From positions 124,001-188,000 of the forward strand of contig DCVA01000024.1 in the NCBI GenBank assembly GCA_002327925.1: DNA of 64,000 nt. The letters are read 5' to 3'. The stretch is from Anaerolineales bacterium UBA2200 (lineage in GTDB: Bacteria > Chloroflexota > Anaerolineae > UBA2200). The notes below the pieces were generated by a model that worked only from the letters and a program-made list of their open reading frames with translations, was not told the origin of the DNA and ran no database searches. Shown here piece by piece: positions 1 to 7,629 of the stretch (within the stretch, counting starts at the first letter, position 1; every line of letters begins with the position of its first letter). Position numbers and translations under genes: made by a program.

Positions 1-519
1 TCGAAGCTGTGCCTCAATCTCCGGTCCAAGCACCCCTGCCTCGAAGGTGGCCAGTTGGCTGATCTCATCGAGGTATATCAGTCGGTTCAGCCGACCCATA
101 TCCACCGTCAGCACCGGGGCCTCGCCGGGCAGCACGTTAACATGACCGACCACGCTGCTGCCCGCCCCGTAGGGAATCAGTCGAGCGCCGACCGCCGACG
201 CGTACCGCAACAGCTCCCTGACCTGGGCCTCTTCAGTGGGGTACGCTACCGCATCAGGAAACGCCGGAATCCGCCCCGTGCGGAGGGCGATCCAGTCGGG
301 CAGACTCTGCCCTCTGGCGTGGAGCACACGATCCAGACCGGAGGTATTCGCCAACGGATGGGGAGGTAGTCGCGACGGAGGAACGGTCGCCACGACGTCC
401 GCCGGGGCCGCATCCTCTGGTCGAACCCCCTCTCCCATTACTCTCCCAAGATACGCCGCCGCCCCCGCATGGAGAGCCTGAGAGTATGTCTCGTCACCCC
501 AGCCATTCCATCTGCGCAT
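1..519 (-). CDS. FAD-linked oxidase, alkyldihydroxyacetonephosphate-synthase-like (N-terminal 173 residues; rest beyond left edge)
   Basis: Open leftward frame from an ATG at 519 to the window edge, preceded by AGGAGA 5 bases upstream. The product starts MRRWNGWGDET, a typical opening of bacterial AGPS-like/FAD-binding oxidases, and residues around 130-137 read PYGAGSSVVG, the pyrophosphate-binding loop of a PCMH-type FAD domain. The family oxidises 2-hydroxyacids or makes ether-lipid precursors; the substrate here cannot be told because the C-terminal substrate domain is outside the window. It follows the ROK kinase gene by 16 bases, so it is probably the last visible gene of the leftward operon. 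Family assignment is firm, function is open. Confidence 0.85.
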   Translation of the reverse strand, partial: MRRWNGWGDETYSQALHAGAAAYLGRVMGEGVRPEDAAPADVVATVPPSRLPPHPLANTSGLDRVLHARGQSLPDWIALRTGRIPAFPDAVAYPTEEAQVRELLRYASAVGARLIPYGAGSSVVGHVNVLPGEAPVLTVDMGRLNRLIYLDEISQLATFEAGVLGPEIEAQLR

Positions 520-535
520 ACAGGTCTCCTTGGTT

Positions 536-1525
536 CTACGCTGACCGGTCTTGCTTCTGGCTGAAGCTCCCAGATTCGGTCAGCACGAGGGCCGCCGCCC
601 CAAGCAACCCCACGTCATCACCGAGCTGAGCCAGCTCGATAGGGGTTCGTTTCCACTCCTCCGTCATTGCACGTTCGGCAACGACGGCTCTAGCCGTGCT
701 CAGGAGCAGATCCCCTGCCTTGCTCACGCCCCCACCCACGATGATCTTCTGCGGGTCAAATGCGTGAATGAAGGTCACCATGCCTATGCCGATGTAGAGG
801 GCCGCGCGCTCCATCACCTCAAGGGCCACGCAGTCGCCCGACCTGGCCGCGGCCACGACCTCCTGTGAACGGATGAGGTCCAGTCGGCCATCGACCATCG
901 CTAGTAGCGACGACGAAGCGCCAGCCCGAAGGCGAGCCCGTGCCTCGCGGGCGATCGCCGGACCGGCTGCCAGCGCTTCCAGACAGCCGCGTCCACCGCA
1001 CCCGCAGACAGGGCCGTCGGGCTCCACAATGATGTGGCCCAGCTCCGCGGCCCAGCCGCGTGCTCCAAGGTAGAGCCGTCCTCGCTCGATCACCCCACCG
1101 CCAATGCCGGTGCTGATGGTGACATAGACCAGCGTCTCCGTTCCCTTGCCGGCGCCGAAACGAAACTCCCCGAGCGCGGCGAGATTGGCGTCGTTACCGA
1201 TGAACGATGGTACCTTGAAGCGCTGCACCAGGTAGTCGCGCGCCGGCCAGTCTGTCAAGCCGGGGATGTTGGTGGCGTTGGTGATCACGCCCGTCCAGGG
1301 ATTGACCGTGCCAGGGGCGCCCAGGCCGATACCCAGGACTTGTGAGCCTCTGACCCCTGCGAGCACCTCGTTGATGCTATCTTCAATGCGCGATATCACC
1401 CGCTCGGGGCCTTCCGCAGCCGCCGTCAGCGTGCTGGCTCGCCGCAGCAATGCGCCGGAGCGGTCGCACAGAGCGGCACGTATCTGTGTGCCGCCCAGGT
1501 CTACAGCGACAACGTAGTCACCCAT
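536..1525 (-). CDS. ROK-family sugar kinase (glucokinase-like)
   Basis: Product of 329 residues. The N-terminus has the ATP-binding DLGGTQIRAAL segment (about 9-19). A GNDANLAALGE motif carries the catalytic Asp near residue 112. A GHIIVEPDG segment followed by CGCGGRGCLE is the zinc-binding ROK signature. There is no N-terminal helix-turn-helix, so it is a kinase rather than a NagC/Mlc-type repressor. It would phosphorylate a hexose-like sugar with ATP in the cytoplasm. It lies in a leftward run with threonine aldolase upstream and the FAD oxidase downstream; substrate specificity cannot be read from sequence, but the setting suggests a sugar taken up by the neighbouring ABC importers. Confidence 0.9.
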   Translation of the reverse strand: MGDYVVAVDLGGTQIRAALCDRSGALLRRASTLTAAAEGPERVISRIEDSINEVLAGVRGSQVLGIGLGAPGTVNPWTGVITNATNIPGLTDWPARDYLVQRFKVPSFIGNDANLAALGEFRFGAGKGTETLVYVTISTGIGGGVIERGRLYLGARGWAAELGHIIVEPDGPVCGCGGRGCLEALAAGPAIAREARARLRAGASSSLLAMVDGRLDLIRSQEVVAAARSGDCVALEVMERAALYIGIGMVTFIHAFDPQKIIVGGGVSKAGDLLLSTARAVVAERAMTEEWKRTPIELAQLGDDVGLLGAAALVLTESGSFSQKQDRSA

Positions 1526-1682
1526 CTGGGCCCTCCTGAAGCTTCGAGCCAGCCACAGCCCGGGCCGCTTCTGGGCCCAAAGCCGTGTAGCATGCGTAGT
1601 AGGCTACACCCGGCACCCACAATGATGGGTGCCTGCCGCCGAACTTGACCCTGTGCCTGGTTCCGGTCGTACCGCCGGCCAG
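1526..1682. other. Intergenic gap with two short hairpins
   Basis: The 157 bases between the ROK gene and threonine aldolase hold an 8-bp stem GGCACCCA/TGGGTGCC (1612-1633) and a 7-bp stem GTGTAGC/GCTACAC just left of it. Neither is followed by a T-run on the minus strand, so they look like transcript-processing or weak termination structures rather than strong terminators. Confidence 0.4.
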
Positions 1683-2726
1683 TTAGGCCAGTCCCTCCAG
1701 AACCCGTCGCATGGTTGCCAGCGCGGCCTCTATGTGCGTGCTTTCTATGCCGTAGTGCGTTACTGCGCGCAACCTGTTCGGCCCAAGCGCCCAGAGCCGA
1801 ACGCCCGCTGCATCCAGCTCCTGAACAAACTGCTGGACCGGCTTCCGACGTGCCGTGTATCCGAAGAACACGATATTGGTCCGCACGGTCCCTGGGTCCA
1901 GTGATAAGCCGGGAATCTCGGCGATGCCCCGCGCCAGCGCCTGCGCGTTCTGGTGATCCTCCTCCAGACGATCTATCATCTGCTCCAGGGCAACCAGGCC
2001 GGCGGCGGCCAGCACTCCGGCCTGGCGCATTCCACCACCAACCATCTTTCGTGTGCGTCGCGCACGAGCGACAAAGTCCGCACTTCCGCAGACAAGTGAT
2101 CCAACCGGGCAGCTCAAACCCTTGGAGAGGCAGAACATGACGGAATCGGCGGAGGCGACCAGTTTCGCCACGGGAACCCGGAGCGCGACGGCGGCATTGA
2201 AGATACGCGCTCCATCCAAATGCACCAGCAATCCACGGCTGTGAGCCAGAGCCCCAGCTTCAGTCATGTACTCAACGTCCAGCGGAGCGCCTCCACAGTA
2301 GTTGTGCGTGTTTTCCAAACAGACCGCACGAATTAGGGCGTGATGGATGTCCGGCTCAGGGATGGCACGTTCAATCTGTGTCAGTTCGATCTTACCGTCG
2401 GCTCGGTTGGGCACTACGCGTAAGTACACGCCGCCAAGCGCGGCCGCCCCCGCCGCCTCGTTCAGCAGGATGTGCGACTGATCCCCCAGGATGATACCGT
2501 CGCCTCGGCCGCAGTGTGTCAGCACTGACACAAGGTTTCCCATGGTTCCGCTGGCCACAAACAGGGCTGCCTCTTTGCCGAGTCTCTCCGCAGCCACCGC
2601 CTCAAGTCGGTTCAAGGTAGGGTCTTCGCCGCAGACGTCGTCACCCACCTCCGCGCGGTACATTGCTTCACGCATGGCGAGTGTCGGTAGAGTAACCGTG
2701 TCGCTGCGCAGGTCGATCGGATTCAT
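1683..2726 (-). CDS. ltaE: Low-specificity L-threonine aldolase
   Basis: Pyridoxal-phosphate enzyme cleaving L-threonine or L-allo-threonine to glycine and acetaldehyde. The product begins MNPIDLRSDTVT, the usual start of the family, and has the Schiff-base lysine in FCLSKGLSCPVGS. Length from the ATG at 2726 is 347 residues, normal for LtaE. I prefer this start to the upstream in-frame ATG at 2783 because AAGGAG sits just ahead of it and the longer form adds 19 residues foreign to the family. It is part of the leftward run; its link to polyol catabolism is unclear, though related aldolases can act on other beta-hydroxy amino acids. Confidence 0.92.
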   Translation of the reverse strand: MNPIDLRSDTVTLPTLAMREAMYRAEVGDDVCGEDPTLNRLEAVAAERLGKEAALFVASGTMGNLVSVLTHCGRGDGIILGDQSHILLNEAAGAAALGGVYLRVVPNRADGKIELTQIERAIPEPDIHHALIRAVCLENTHNYCGGAPLDVEYMTEAGALAHSRGLLVHLDGARIFNAAVALRVPVAKLVASADSVMFCLSKGLSCPVGSLVCGSADFVARARRTRKMVGGGMRQAGVLAAAGLVALEQMIDRLEEDHQNAQALARGIAEIPGLSLDPGTVRTNIVFFGYTARRKPVQQFVQELDAAGVRLWALGPNRLRAVTHYGIESTHIEAALATMRRVLEGLA

Positions 2727-2790
2727 GGTTCGCTCCTTCAGGGCAGGTATGTTCGTGCGATGGTTCGCATTCGCCTGCAGCACGTGCCGC

Positions 2791-3798
2791 TTACGCCACG
2801 ATGGCGATGCCGTGATCCTGACGATCCGTCAGAATCTCAAACGCAGCACGATGCGCTGCAGTCAAACGCATTGGCGCATGACCGGGCCGCTCCACAGTGA
2901 GCTCGCAATCCGCCAGCTTGGTGTTCAGACAGGTCTTGACACCGCCGGGTGGATTGCCGTACCTCAGCCCCACGAAGAGGGACGCGGGTGCCCTGATCTC
3001 ACCAGAGACGCCCAGTGTCTGTGTCCTGGAGTGCAGCTTCCAGCGGCAGAGGCCATCCTCTATGCCAAAGCTGCCGCGAGCCAGCATCGCCTGCAGGTAG
3101 CCATTGAGGGCGAACTCACGACCGTCCAGGCGCAAAACCATCAGGGTCAGGCGCGGTGTCCAAAGCGGTCCAATCCTGACACGCGCGCTCGAACACTCCA
3201 GAAAGACGTCCGTTGCGCCGTCGAACCCGGCTACCTGCCCCCAGGCGTAGTCGTCCGTATGCTGGCTGCCCCAGTTGTGATTCTGGCTGCCGACCCACCC
3301 ATCGATGGGCACCCTGTCAGCGTCGACCGTGATCGAGCCGTTGAAGATCGCCATCGGCATGCCAACCAGAGCCTTCGCCTTGGGAAAGCCCGCCGAGTAC
3401 GATGATTCCGGAAGAAGCAGCAGCGGAGGCTGTCCCCCCGAGTAGTGGAGGCTCCAGCTCAGATAATGATTCGGGCACAGGGCGCTGCCCTCCAGGTGCC
3501 CGTCCGCGAGGGTCGACGTGCCGATACGAACGTCGAGGCCCGTGCTGGAGAACCGGCACTTTGAGATCGGCACATCCTGCTTGCTGGCAGAGATGCGCCC
3601 TGACTCGCCGTCGAAGTAGACGGCCCATAGCTCGCCCATGGCCCTGTCCGGTTGTCCGCGGGGACTGAACACCGTATAGCGAATCCAGAACGCCAGGGGT
3701 CGGTCGGGATGATTGGCGCGCTGGAAGTAGCTCTCGTAGTGACCTGCGGTGGACCCGGGCACAAACCGGGATGCGTTCCATTCGGGGCGTTCTGCCAT
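2791..3798 (-). CDS. Lipocalin-like conserved hypothetical protein (CrtC/AttH-type fold suspected)
   Basis: About 335 residues from the ATG at 3798, which has GAGG 6 bases upstream. The open frame runs to 4008, but that part would overlap the previous gene and its terminator, so the shorter form is chosen. Notable segments are AFWIRYTVFSP near the N-terminus and GWVGSQNHNWGSQHTD in the middle. The alternating pattern of aromatic and polar residues is like the double beta-barrels of hydroxyneurosporene-synthase/AttH-like proteins. There is no signal peptide or membrane segment. No function can be assigned; the fold guess is moderate. It has its own position after an intrinsic terminator, so it may be transcribed from a separate promoter. 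Confidence 0.6.
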   Translation of the reverse strand: MAERPEWNASRFVPGSTAGHYESYFQRANHPDRPLAFWIRYTVFSPRGQPDRAMGELWAVYFDGESGRISASKQDVPISKCRFSSTGLDVRIGTSTLADGHLEGSALCPNHYLSWSLHYSGGQPPLLLLPESSYSAGFPKAKALVGMPMAIFNGSITVDADRVPIDGWVGSQNHNWGSQHTDDYAWGQVAGFDGATDVFLECSSARVRIGPLWTPRLTLMVLRLDGREFALNGYLQAMLARGSFGIEDGLCRWKLHSRTQTLGVSGEIRAPASLFVGLRYGNPPGGVKTCLNTKLADCELTVERPGHAPMRLTAAHRAAFEILTDRQDHGIAIVA

Positions 3799-3885
3799 CT
3801 CGACCTCATCTGCAGCCAGGTACTTTGCGGCTCCTGCCGCTTGGATTGTAGTCGTCTGGCCGGCAGGGTCAAAGATTGGGAAGAA

Positions 3886-3909
3886 CAGGGCCTCCCGTGG
3901 GAGGCCCTG
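3886..3909 (-). terminator. Intrinsic terminator after the iolO-like gene
   Basis: A perfect 11-bp stem (CAGGGCCTCCC against GGGAGGCCCTG) lies 5 bases beyond the iolO-like stop on the minus strand and is followed by TTCTTCCC. The T-run is imperfect, so some read-through into the lipocalin-like gene is likely. Confidence 0.65.
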
Positions 3910-3914
3910 CCTAT

Positions 3915-4745
3915 CTAGACTGGTTTGCGCAGCAGTGACTGCAGCAAGGGCCGCAGTGTACGGATGCCATCTTCCGCCGCCCGGCGGGCGTCTGGCAGAG
4001 GCAGACACTCCAGAGACAGATAGCCCTGGTAGTTCACGTCAGACAGAGCCGAAAGAACACCCGGTATGTCGAGGTGACCGTGCCCGGGAGCCTCGCGATT
4101 GGTGTCCACCAGGTGTACGTGTCCGATCATTCCACCTGCCTGGCGCAGACTAGCGGCTATATCCACTTCCTCTATGTTCATGTGGAAGGTGTCAACCAGC
4201 AGTTTGAGGTTTGGCGACCCTATGGCCCGGATTAGCGATGCGACTTCTTCAAGCGTGTTCAGGTAGTCCGTCTCGTAGCGGTTGATTGCCTCGATAAGCA
4301 GCACAGTGTTGGCCGCTTCGGCAGCTCGAACGCACTCCTCACAGCAGCTGCGAATCAGAGCCAGACGATTGACTCGAACTTCCGGATCGCTGCCCAGCTT
4401 GCCCTTGATGGAGCCGATCACGGCCATTGCGCCGAGGTACACTCCCAATTCGATCTGCTCGCGCAACCGCACGACTGCCCGGCGCCGAACTTCTGCATCC
4501 GGATCGGAAAAGGTAAGGCCATCTTCAACGGCCATGCCCGTCCCTATCATGGGAATCCCCAACCCCAGGTCACGGGCCATCCGGCGAACCGCCACACGGT
4601 CGATGTCGGAAGGCCTGCGAAGGTGCAGCTCCACACCGTCGTAGCCGAGCTCTGCCGCCAGGCCAAAGGCAGGCTCAGGCGCGCCGCGCCACAGGATCGG
4701 CGCAAAACGAGCCTGGCTTGGGGTCGCCGTCAGGGAGAGTTTCAC
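3915..4745 (-). CDS. iolO: 5-keto-L-gluconate epimerase-like TIM-barrel protein (IolO-like)
   Basis: A 276-residue sugar phosphate isomerase/epimerase (AP-endonuclease-2 fold). Expected metal ligands are visible: E152 in IEAINRYETD, D185 and H188 in VDTFHMNIEEVD, H211 in HVHLVD and E246 in SLECLPLPD. The MKLSL start, the TGMAVEDGL loop, TFHMNIEEV and SLECLPLP match what I recall of Thermotoga maritima IolO, which converts 5-keto-L-gluconate to D-tagaturonate. The adjacent IolN-like hydrolase would make that substrate. The start ATG is 25 bases from the upstream gene. Generic hydroxypyruvate isomerase or IolE/IolI remains possible, but the pairing with an IolN-like gene favours IolO. Confidence 0.75.
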   Translation of the reverse strand: MKLSLTATPSQARFAPILWRGAPEPAFGLAAELGYDGVELHLRRPSDIDRVAVRRMARDLGLGIPMIGTGMAVEDGLTFSDPDAEVRRRAVVRLREQIELGVYLGAMAVIGSIKGKLGSDPEVRVNRLALIRSCCEECVRAAEAANTVLLIEAINRYETDYLNTLEEVASLIRAIGSPNLKLLVDTFHMNIEEVDIAASLRQAGGMIGHVHLVDTNREAPGHGHLDIPGVLSALSDVNYQGYLSLECLPLPDARRAAEDGIRTLRPLLQSLLRKPV

Positions 4746-4770
4746 CGAACAGCTCCTGTCTCCTGCGCCA

Positions 4771-5865
4771 CTACTCGAAAATCGTGGGCAGCCCGTAGAC
4801 CGACTTCCAGCCCTTGCTCAGAGGCACGCGCAGATAGGGTTCCATCTCCTTCGGATCGCGCAGGCTGACCATTTGAGTCGGAGGCACTGTGCCGGCCGGA
4901 AACGCTTCGAGGATCTCGTCGCACAGCATCGTCACATAGCTGAGGATGGCGGCCATGCCCTTCTTCGCCTTGCGGGGATCTGCCGCCTTGGCCTTGCCCA
5001 CCACACCTTCGGGGGTACCGGCTATCTCAATGGCGGCGTGGCCCTCGCCCTCGGACCAGCGGCTTGGCCTGGCGCATGACTCGACCGAGTTGCCAAAGTG
5101 CCCGGTGGGCAGGAAACTCACGGGCTCTGTGTTCACGGCGTACTTCATATCCACCATCTCCGGGAACAGCAGGAGGCCCAGCGATGTCTCGTGCTCGTCA
5201 GCATGGATGAAGGCGGAATCGAACTCGCCGCCCTCGCACTGGGGCATGAAGAACTCGCGTACTGACCGGTGCCAGTCCATCACGCGATAGATGCCCGGCA
5301 GTTCATAGCGCTTGCAGAACTGTTGCAGAGCAGCCTCCAGCACCCAGAGCTGGCCGTGGTTGTTGAGGATGATCTGCTTGCGGAAGCCGTCGTTCCACAA
5401 TCCGAGCATGACGTCAATGAGGAACTCTTTGGCCACTTCCTCACGCACGATAACCGTGCCAGGCATACCCAGGTGATGGTACGGATGACATCCGTACATC
5501 AACGGCGGCAGAGCCAGGCTGACCGGTGCGCCTCGTTTGGCTGTGAAGCGTCGCACGCCCTCGGCGATCATGCTGACGAACAGGGTGTCCATCGAGCTCA
5601 CTGTATGCTGGCCATGAAGCTCCGTGCAGCCCACCGGAATGATCACGATATCGTTCTTCTTCCGTTCGATCTCCACCTGGTGACGGACTGTCGTCTGGAT
5701 GTAGGAACCGGGCTTGCCCCACTCCGACGGCGAGGGAATGCCATAGTCGGCCAGGATCTTGTCGACCTGCTTCTCACTCGATTCCCAGATGCGCTTCTTG
5801 AGCTGCCCCGTCGTGGTGTCTTCAAAGTACGGCACGCGACAGGCCTGTGCTGCCTTCGGACTCAT
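4771..5865 (-). CDS. iolN: 3-dehydro-scyllo-inosose hydrolase-like creatininase-family protein (IolN-like)
   Basis: A 364-residue creatininase-fold metal hydrolase. Candidate metal ligands lie in VGCTELHGQH (E82, H84, H87) and SMDT (D93), with NNHGQ (168-172) and HADEHETS (221-228) completing the site. The N-terminal PYFEDTTTGQL, the GMPGTV loop and RWSEGEGHAAIEI match my memory of IolN, which opens diketo-inositol (3-dehydro-scyllo-inosose) to 5-keto-L-gluconate. It is longer than creatininase proper (about 260 residues). GAGGAGG precedes the ATG. Immediately downstream is the IolO-like gene for the next pathway step. Creatinine hydrolysis is a poorer fit. Confidence 0.75.
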   Translation of the reverse strand: MSPKAAQACRVPYFEDTTTGQLKKRIWESSEKQVDKILADYGIPSPSEWGKPGSYIQTTVRHQVEIERKKNDIVIIPVGCTELHGQHTVSSMDTLFVSMIAEGVRRFTAKRGAPVSLALPPLMYGCHPYHHLGMPGTVIVREEVAKEFLIDVMLGLWNDGFRKQIILNNHGQLWVLEAALQQFCKRYELPGIYRVMDWHRSVREFFMPQCEGGEFDSAFIHADEHETSLGLLLFPEMVDMKYAVNTEPVSFLPTGHFGNSVESCARPSRWSEGEGHAAIEIAGTPEGVVGKAKAADPRKAKKGMAAILSYVTMLCDEILEAFPAGTVPPTQMVSLRDPKEMEPYLRVPLSKGWKSVYGLPTIFE

Positions 5866-5968
5866 AGATTGCCTCCTCTTGATATGTTGGTTTCAGCCTC
5901 TGAGTGGCTGTTCAAACCCTGAGACTGGCCAGGCGAGGGATCGACGGTCGGGCCGGATCGCTCAAAGA

Positions 5969-6313
5969 TCATCGCTTGGGCGGAACCTGGATCGCAATCA
6001 GCCTCACATCTTTGTTGGAGCGGTTGATGGTGCCGTGCTTTCCGCCCACGGGTACAAAGACCGCCATGCCCGACCTGGCTGGGAACTCCTGCCCTGACTC
6101 GTCGAAGAACACGAGCTCGCCGGAAAGGATCAAAAACACCTCTTCTGACTCGGGGTGGCTATGCAAGTCAGCAACGCCCCCTGGTCCGAGAGTCGTGGTG
6201 TGAATCTCCATCAACGTCGCACCGACTGCGTCCGAAACCACGTCCTGACACAGGCAGTCCGAGTGCCCCTCGGGCGACCACGTGCGATTGTCAGCGATGG
6301 TGATCAGCTTCAT
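5969..6313 (-). CDS. Small cupin-domain protein
   Basis: Single conserved-barrel cupin of 114 residues from the ATG at 6313, which has AAGGAG five bases upstream; the 15 extra codons of the longer open frame are unlikely. Motif 1 is seen as HSHPESEEVFLILSGE, with two His and one Glu metal ligands, and motif 2 as PVGGKHGTIN. Such cupins often act as sugar-lactone or keto-acid isomerases or as binding partners in sugar operons, but nothing here fixes the substrate. It sits between the SDR and IolN-like genes in the same leftward transcript, and a second, different cupin lies at 25646. Confidence 0.85.
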   Translation of the reverse strand: MKLITIADNRTWSPEGHSDCLCQDVVSDAVGATLMEIHTTTLGPGGVADLHSHPESEEVFLILSGELVFFDESGQEFPARSGMAVFVPVGGKHGTINRSNKDVRLIAIQVPPKR

Positions 6314-6395
6314 CAAAACTCCTTGGGTCCGAAGTGCGTCAAGATTACTCTCTGACATCGACCGGTACCAGTTATGAACCTACACCAGATTAACC

Positions 6396-7187
6396 TTACG
6401 CCGATGTCCAACCGCCATCCACCAGCAAGACATGTCCCGTCACGAAACTCGACGCGTCGGAGGCAAGGAACAGAGCTGCCCCCATCAGGTCCTCCGGCTG
6501 TCCGGTACGGCCCATCGGAATGCGACTGACTACCCAGGCACCGAATTGCGGATCGTCCAATTGCCAGGTATTCAACTCGGTGCGCACAAATGTCGGGGCG
6601 ATGGCATTTACGGTGATGCCCTCTCTGGCCCATTCCAGGGCGAAGGACTTGATCATCAGATTCACGCCGGCCTTGCTGGCCGGGTAGGAGGGATCTCCGG
6701 CGCGGCCCTGAAAGCTACGCACCGACGAGACAGCGATGATACGACCGTACTTCTGCTTCAGCATTGCGGGGGCGGCCGCCTTGCAGGCGAGGAACACAGA
6801 CTTGCAGTTGATGTCCATGACCCGGTCGTACTCGTCCTCCGGGTAATTGACTGTTGGCTCGATATGCACCGTGCCGGCGCTGTGCACCAGAATATCAAGG
6901 TGACCCCACTTGTCGACTACTTGCTGGACCGCGTTCTGGAGCTCGGCAAAGCGGGTAGCGTCAGCGCTTACCGCCAGCGCCTCCCTGCCCATCGACTCCA
7001 CTTTGCCAGCCACCTGCTGGCATTTGTCCAATCGCCGACCAAGAATGGCCACGTTCGCGCCGGCTCCGGCTAAGCCTAAACCCATCGCTTCGCCCAGCCC
7101 TCCACTCCCACCCACCACCAAGGCAACCCGCCCGTCCAAACGGAACAGGTCGAGGATGTTCGATGCTTTGGACACCAGGTCCGTCAC
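6396..7187 (-). CDS. SDR-family oxidoreductase (gluconate 5-dehydrogenase/IdnO-like)
   Basis: A 263-residue classical short-chain dehydrogenase. The Rossmann motif VVGGSGGLGEAMG is at about 24-36, the HSAG motif follows, and the catalytic SYPASKAGV (Tyr/Lys) is in place. It ends with LVDGGWTSA as in gluconate 5-dehydrogenases. I take the GTG at 7187 as start because AAGGAGGT is 5 bases upstream; the 90 codons further upstream run through the promoter/operator region. It is the first gene of the leftward operon. It may reduce or oxidise a keto-aldonate or inosose; substrate is inferred only. Confidence 0.85.
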   Translation of the reverse strand: MTDLVSKASNILDLFRLDGRVALVVGGSGGLGEAMGLGLAGAGANVAILGRRLDKCQQVAGKVESMGREALAVSADATRFAELQNAVQQVVDKWGHLDILVHSAGTVHIEPTVNYPEDEYDRVMDINCKSVFLACKAAAPAMLKQKYGRIIAVSSVRSFQGRAGDPSYPASKAGVNLMIKSFALEWAREGITVNAIAPTFVRTELNTWQLDDPQFGAWVVSRIPMGRTGQPEDLMGAALFLASDASSFVTGHVLLVDGGWTSA

Positions 7188-7244
7188 CAATGACCTCCTT
7201 CGTGGCAGAGCACCCCCGCCAGGTACAGTCCAGATCCTGTCTGC

Positions 7245-7273
7245 TTGACTTTTCGCAGTGGATGTGCTATGCT
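7245..7273 (+). promoter_or_regulatory. Sigma-70-type promoter for the rightward ABC operon (P1)
   Basis: -35 TTGACT at 7245-7250, 17-base spacer, -10 TATGCT at 7268-7273. The start of transcription would fall at about 7280, inside the palindromic operator. The same two hexamers and spacer length recur at 14946-14974. Confidence 0.8.
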
Positions 7274-7278
7274 GTTCC

Positions 7279-7300
7279 TGCATATTGTATACAATATGCA
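7279..7300. promoter_or_regulatory. Palindromic operator, probable GntR-family binding site
   Basis: A perfect 22-bp palindrome centred on GTATAC (7287-7292), with arms TGCATATTGTA/TACAATATGCA. An additional ATATGCA half-repeat follows directly. It covers the predicted P1 start site and lies just downstream of the leftward promoter start. TTGTATACAA-type sites are typical of GntR/FCD regulators, and one is encoded at 16548. Confidence 0.8.
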
Positions 7301-7325
7301 ATATGCAAGTTGTGCGCCTGGCTGC

Positions 7326-7354
7326 ATTGTAGCACATTTTCACAGACTGGTCAA
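7326..7354 (-). promoter_or_regulatory. Sigma-70-type promoter for the leftward operon
   Basis: Read on the minus strand: -35 TTGACC (7354-7349), 17-base spacer, -10 TACAAT (7331-7326). The transcript would start near 7319 and run through the operator at 7279-7300, so the same site could repress both directions. Confidence 0.7.
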
Positions 7355-7629
7355 TGTCCGACTCACATCGCCCTCTCGAACAACCCGAGGTGGCTCGTGC
7401 AAGCCCCGGACCTAGAAGCCCGGGAATCTTGTCTTGCCGCCGGGTCGGCTTGACCACAGCCAGGCAGTCACAACCCCTCCTCCCCGCAGCGCGCTTCCGT
7501 TTTTGCGGCTTCTTATCCCCAGCCCGATTTCAAGGAGGCCCACGGGAATCCAAACCAGCAGACTCCCTCAATCGCTCTACCGCCCCTTTGCCTGCTCGAC
7601 CAACACCAAACAAGGAGAAATGAAACAAG

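Larger units (their letters stand above)
7188..7629. other. Divergent promoter region and long 5' leader
   Basis: No coding sequence is credible here. It holds the two divergent promoters and operator listed separately. To the right is an approximately 350-base leader before the first transporter gene, ending in a CAAGGAGAAA ribosome site at 7611-7620. The first 100 bases of this leader resemble the leader at 15002-15105. Confidence 0.7.

Noticed and set aside
7188..7457. N-terminal extension of the SDR gene through the promoter region
   Set aside because: The GTG at 7187 has a near-perfect ribosome site and the extension would overlap the operator and both promoters.
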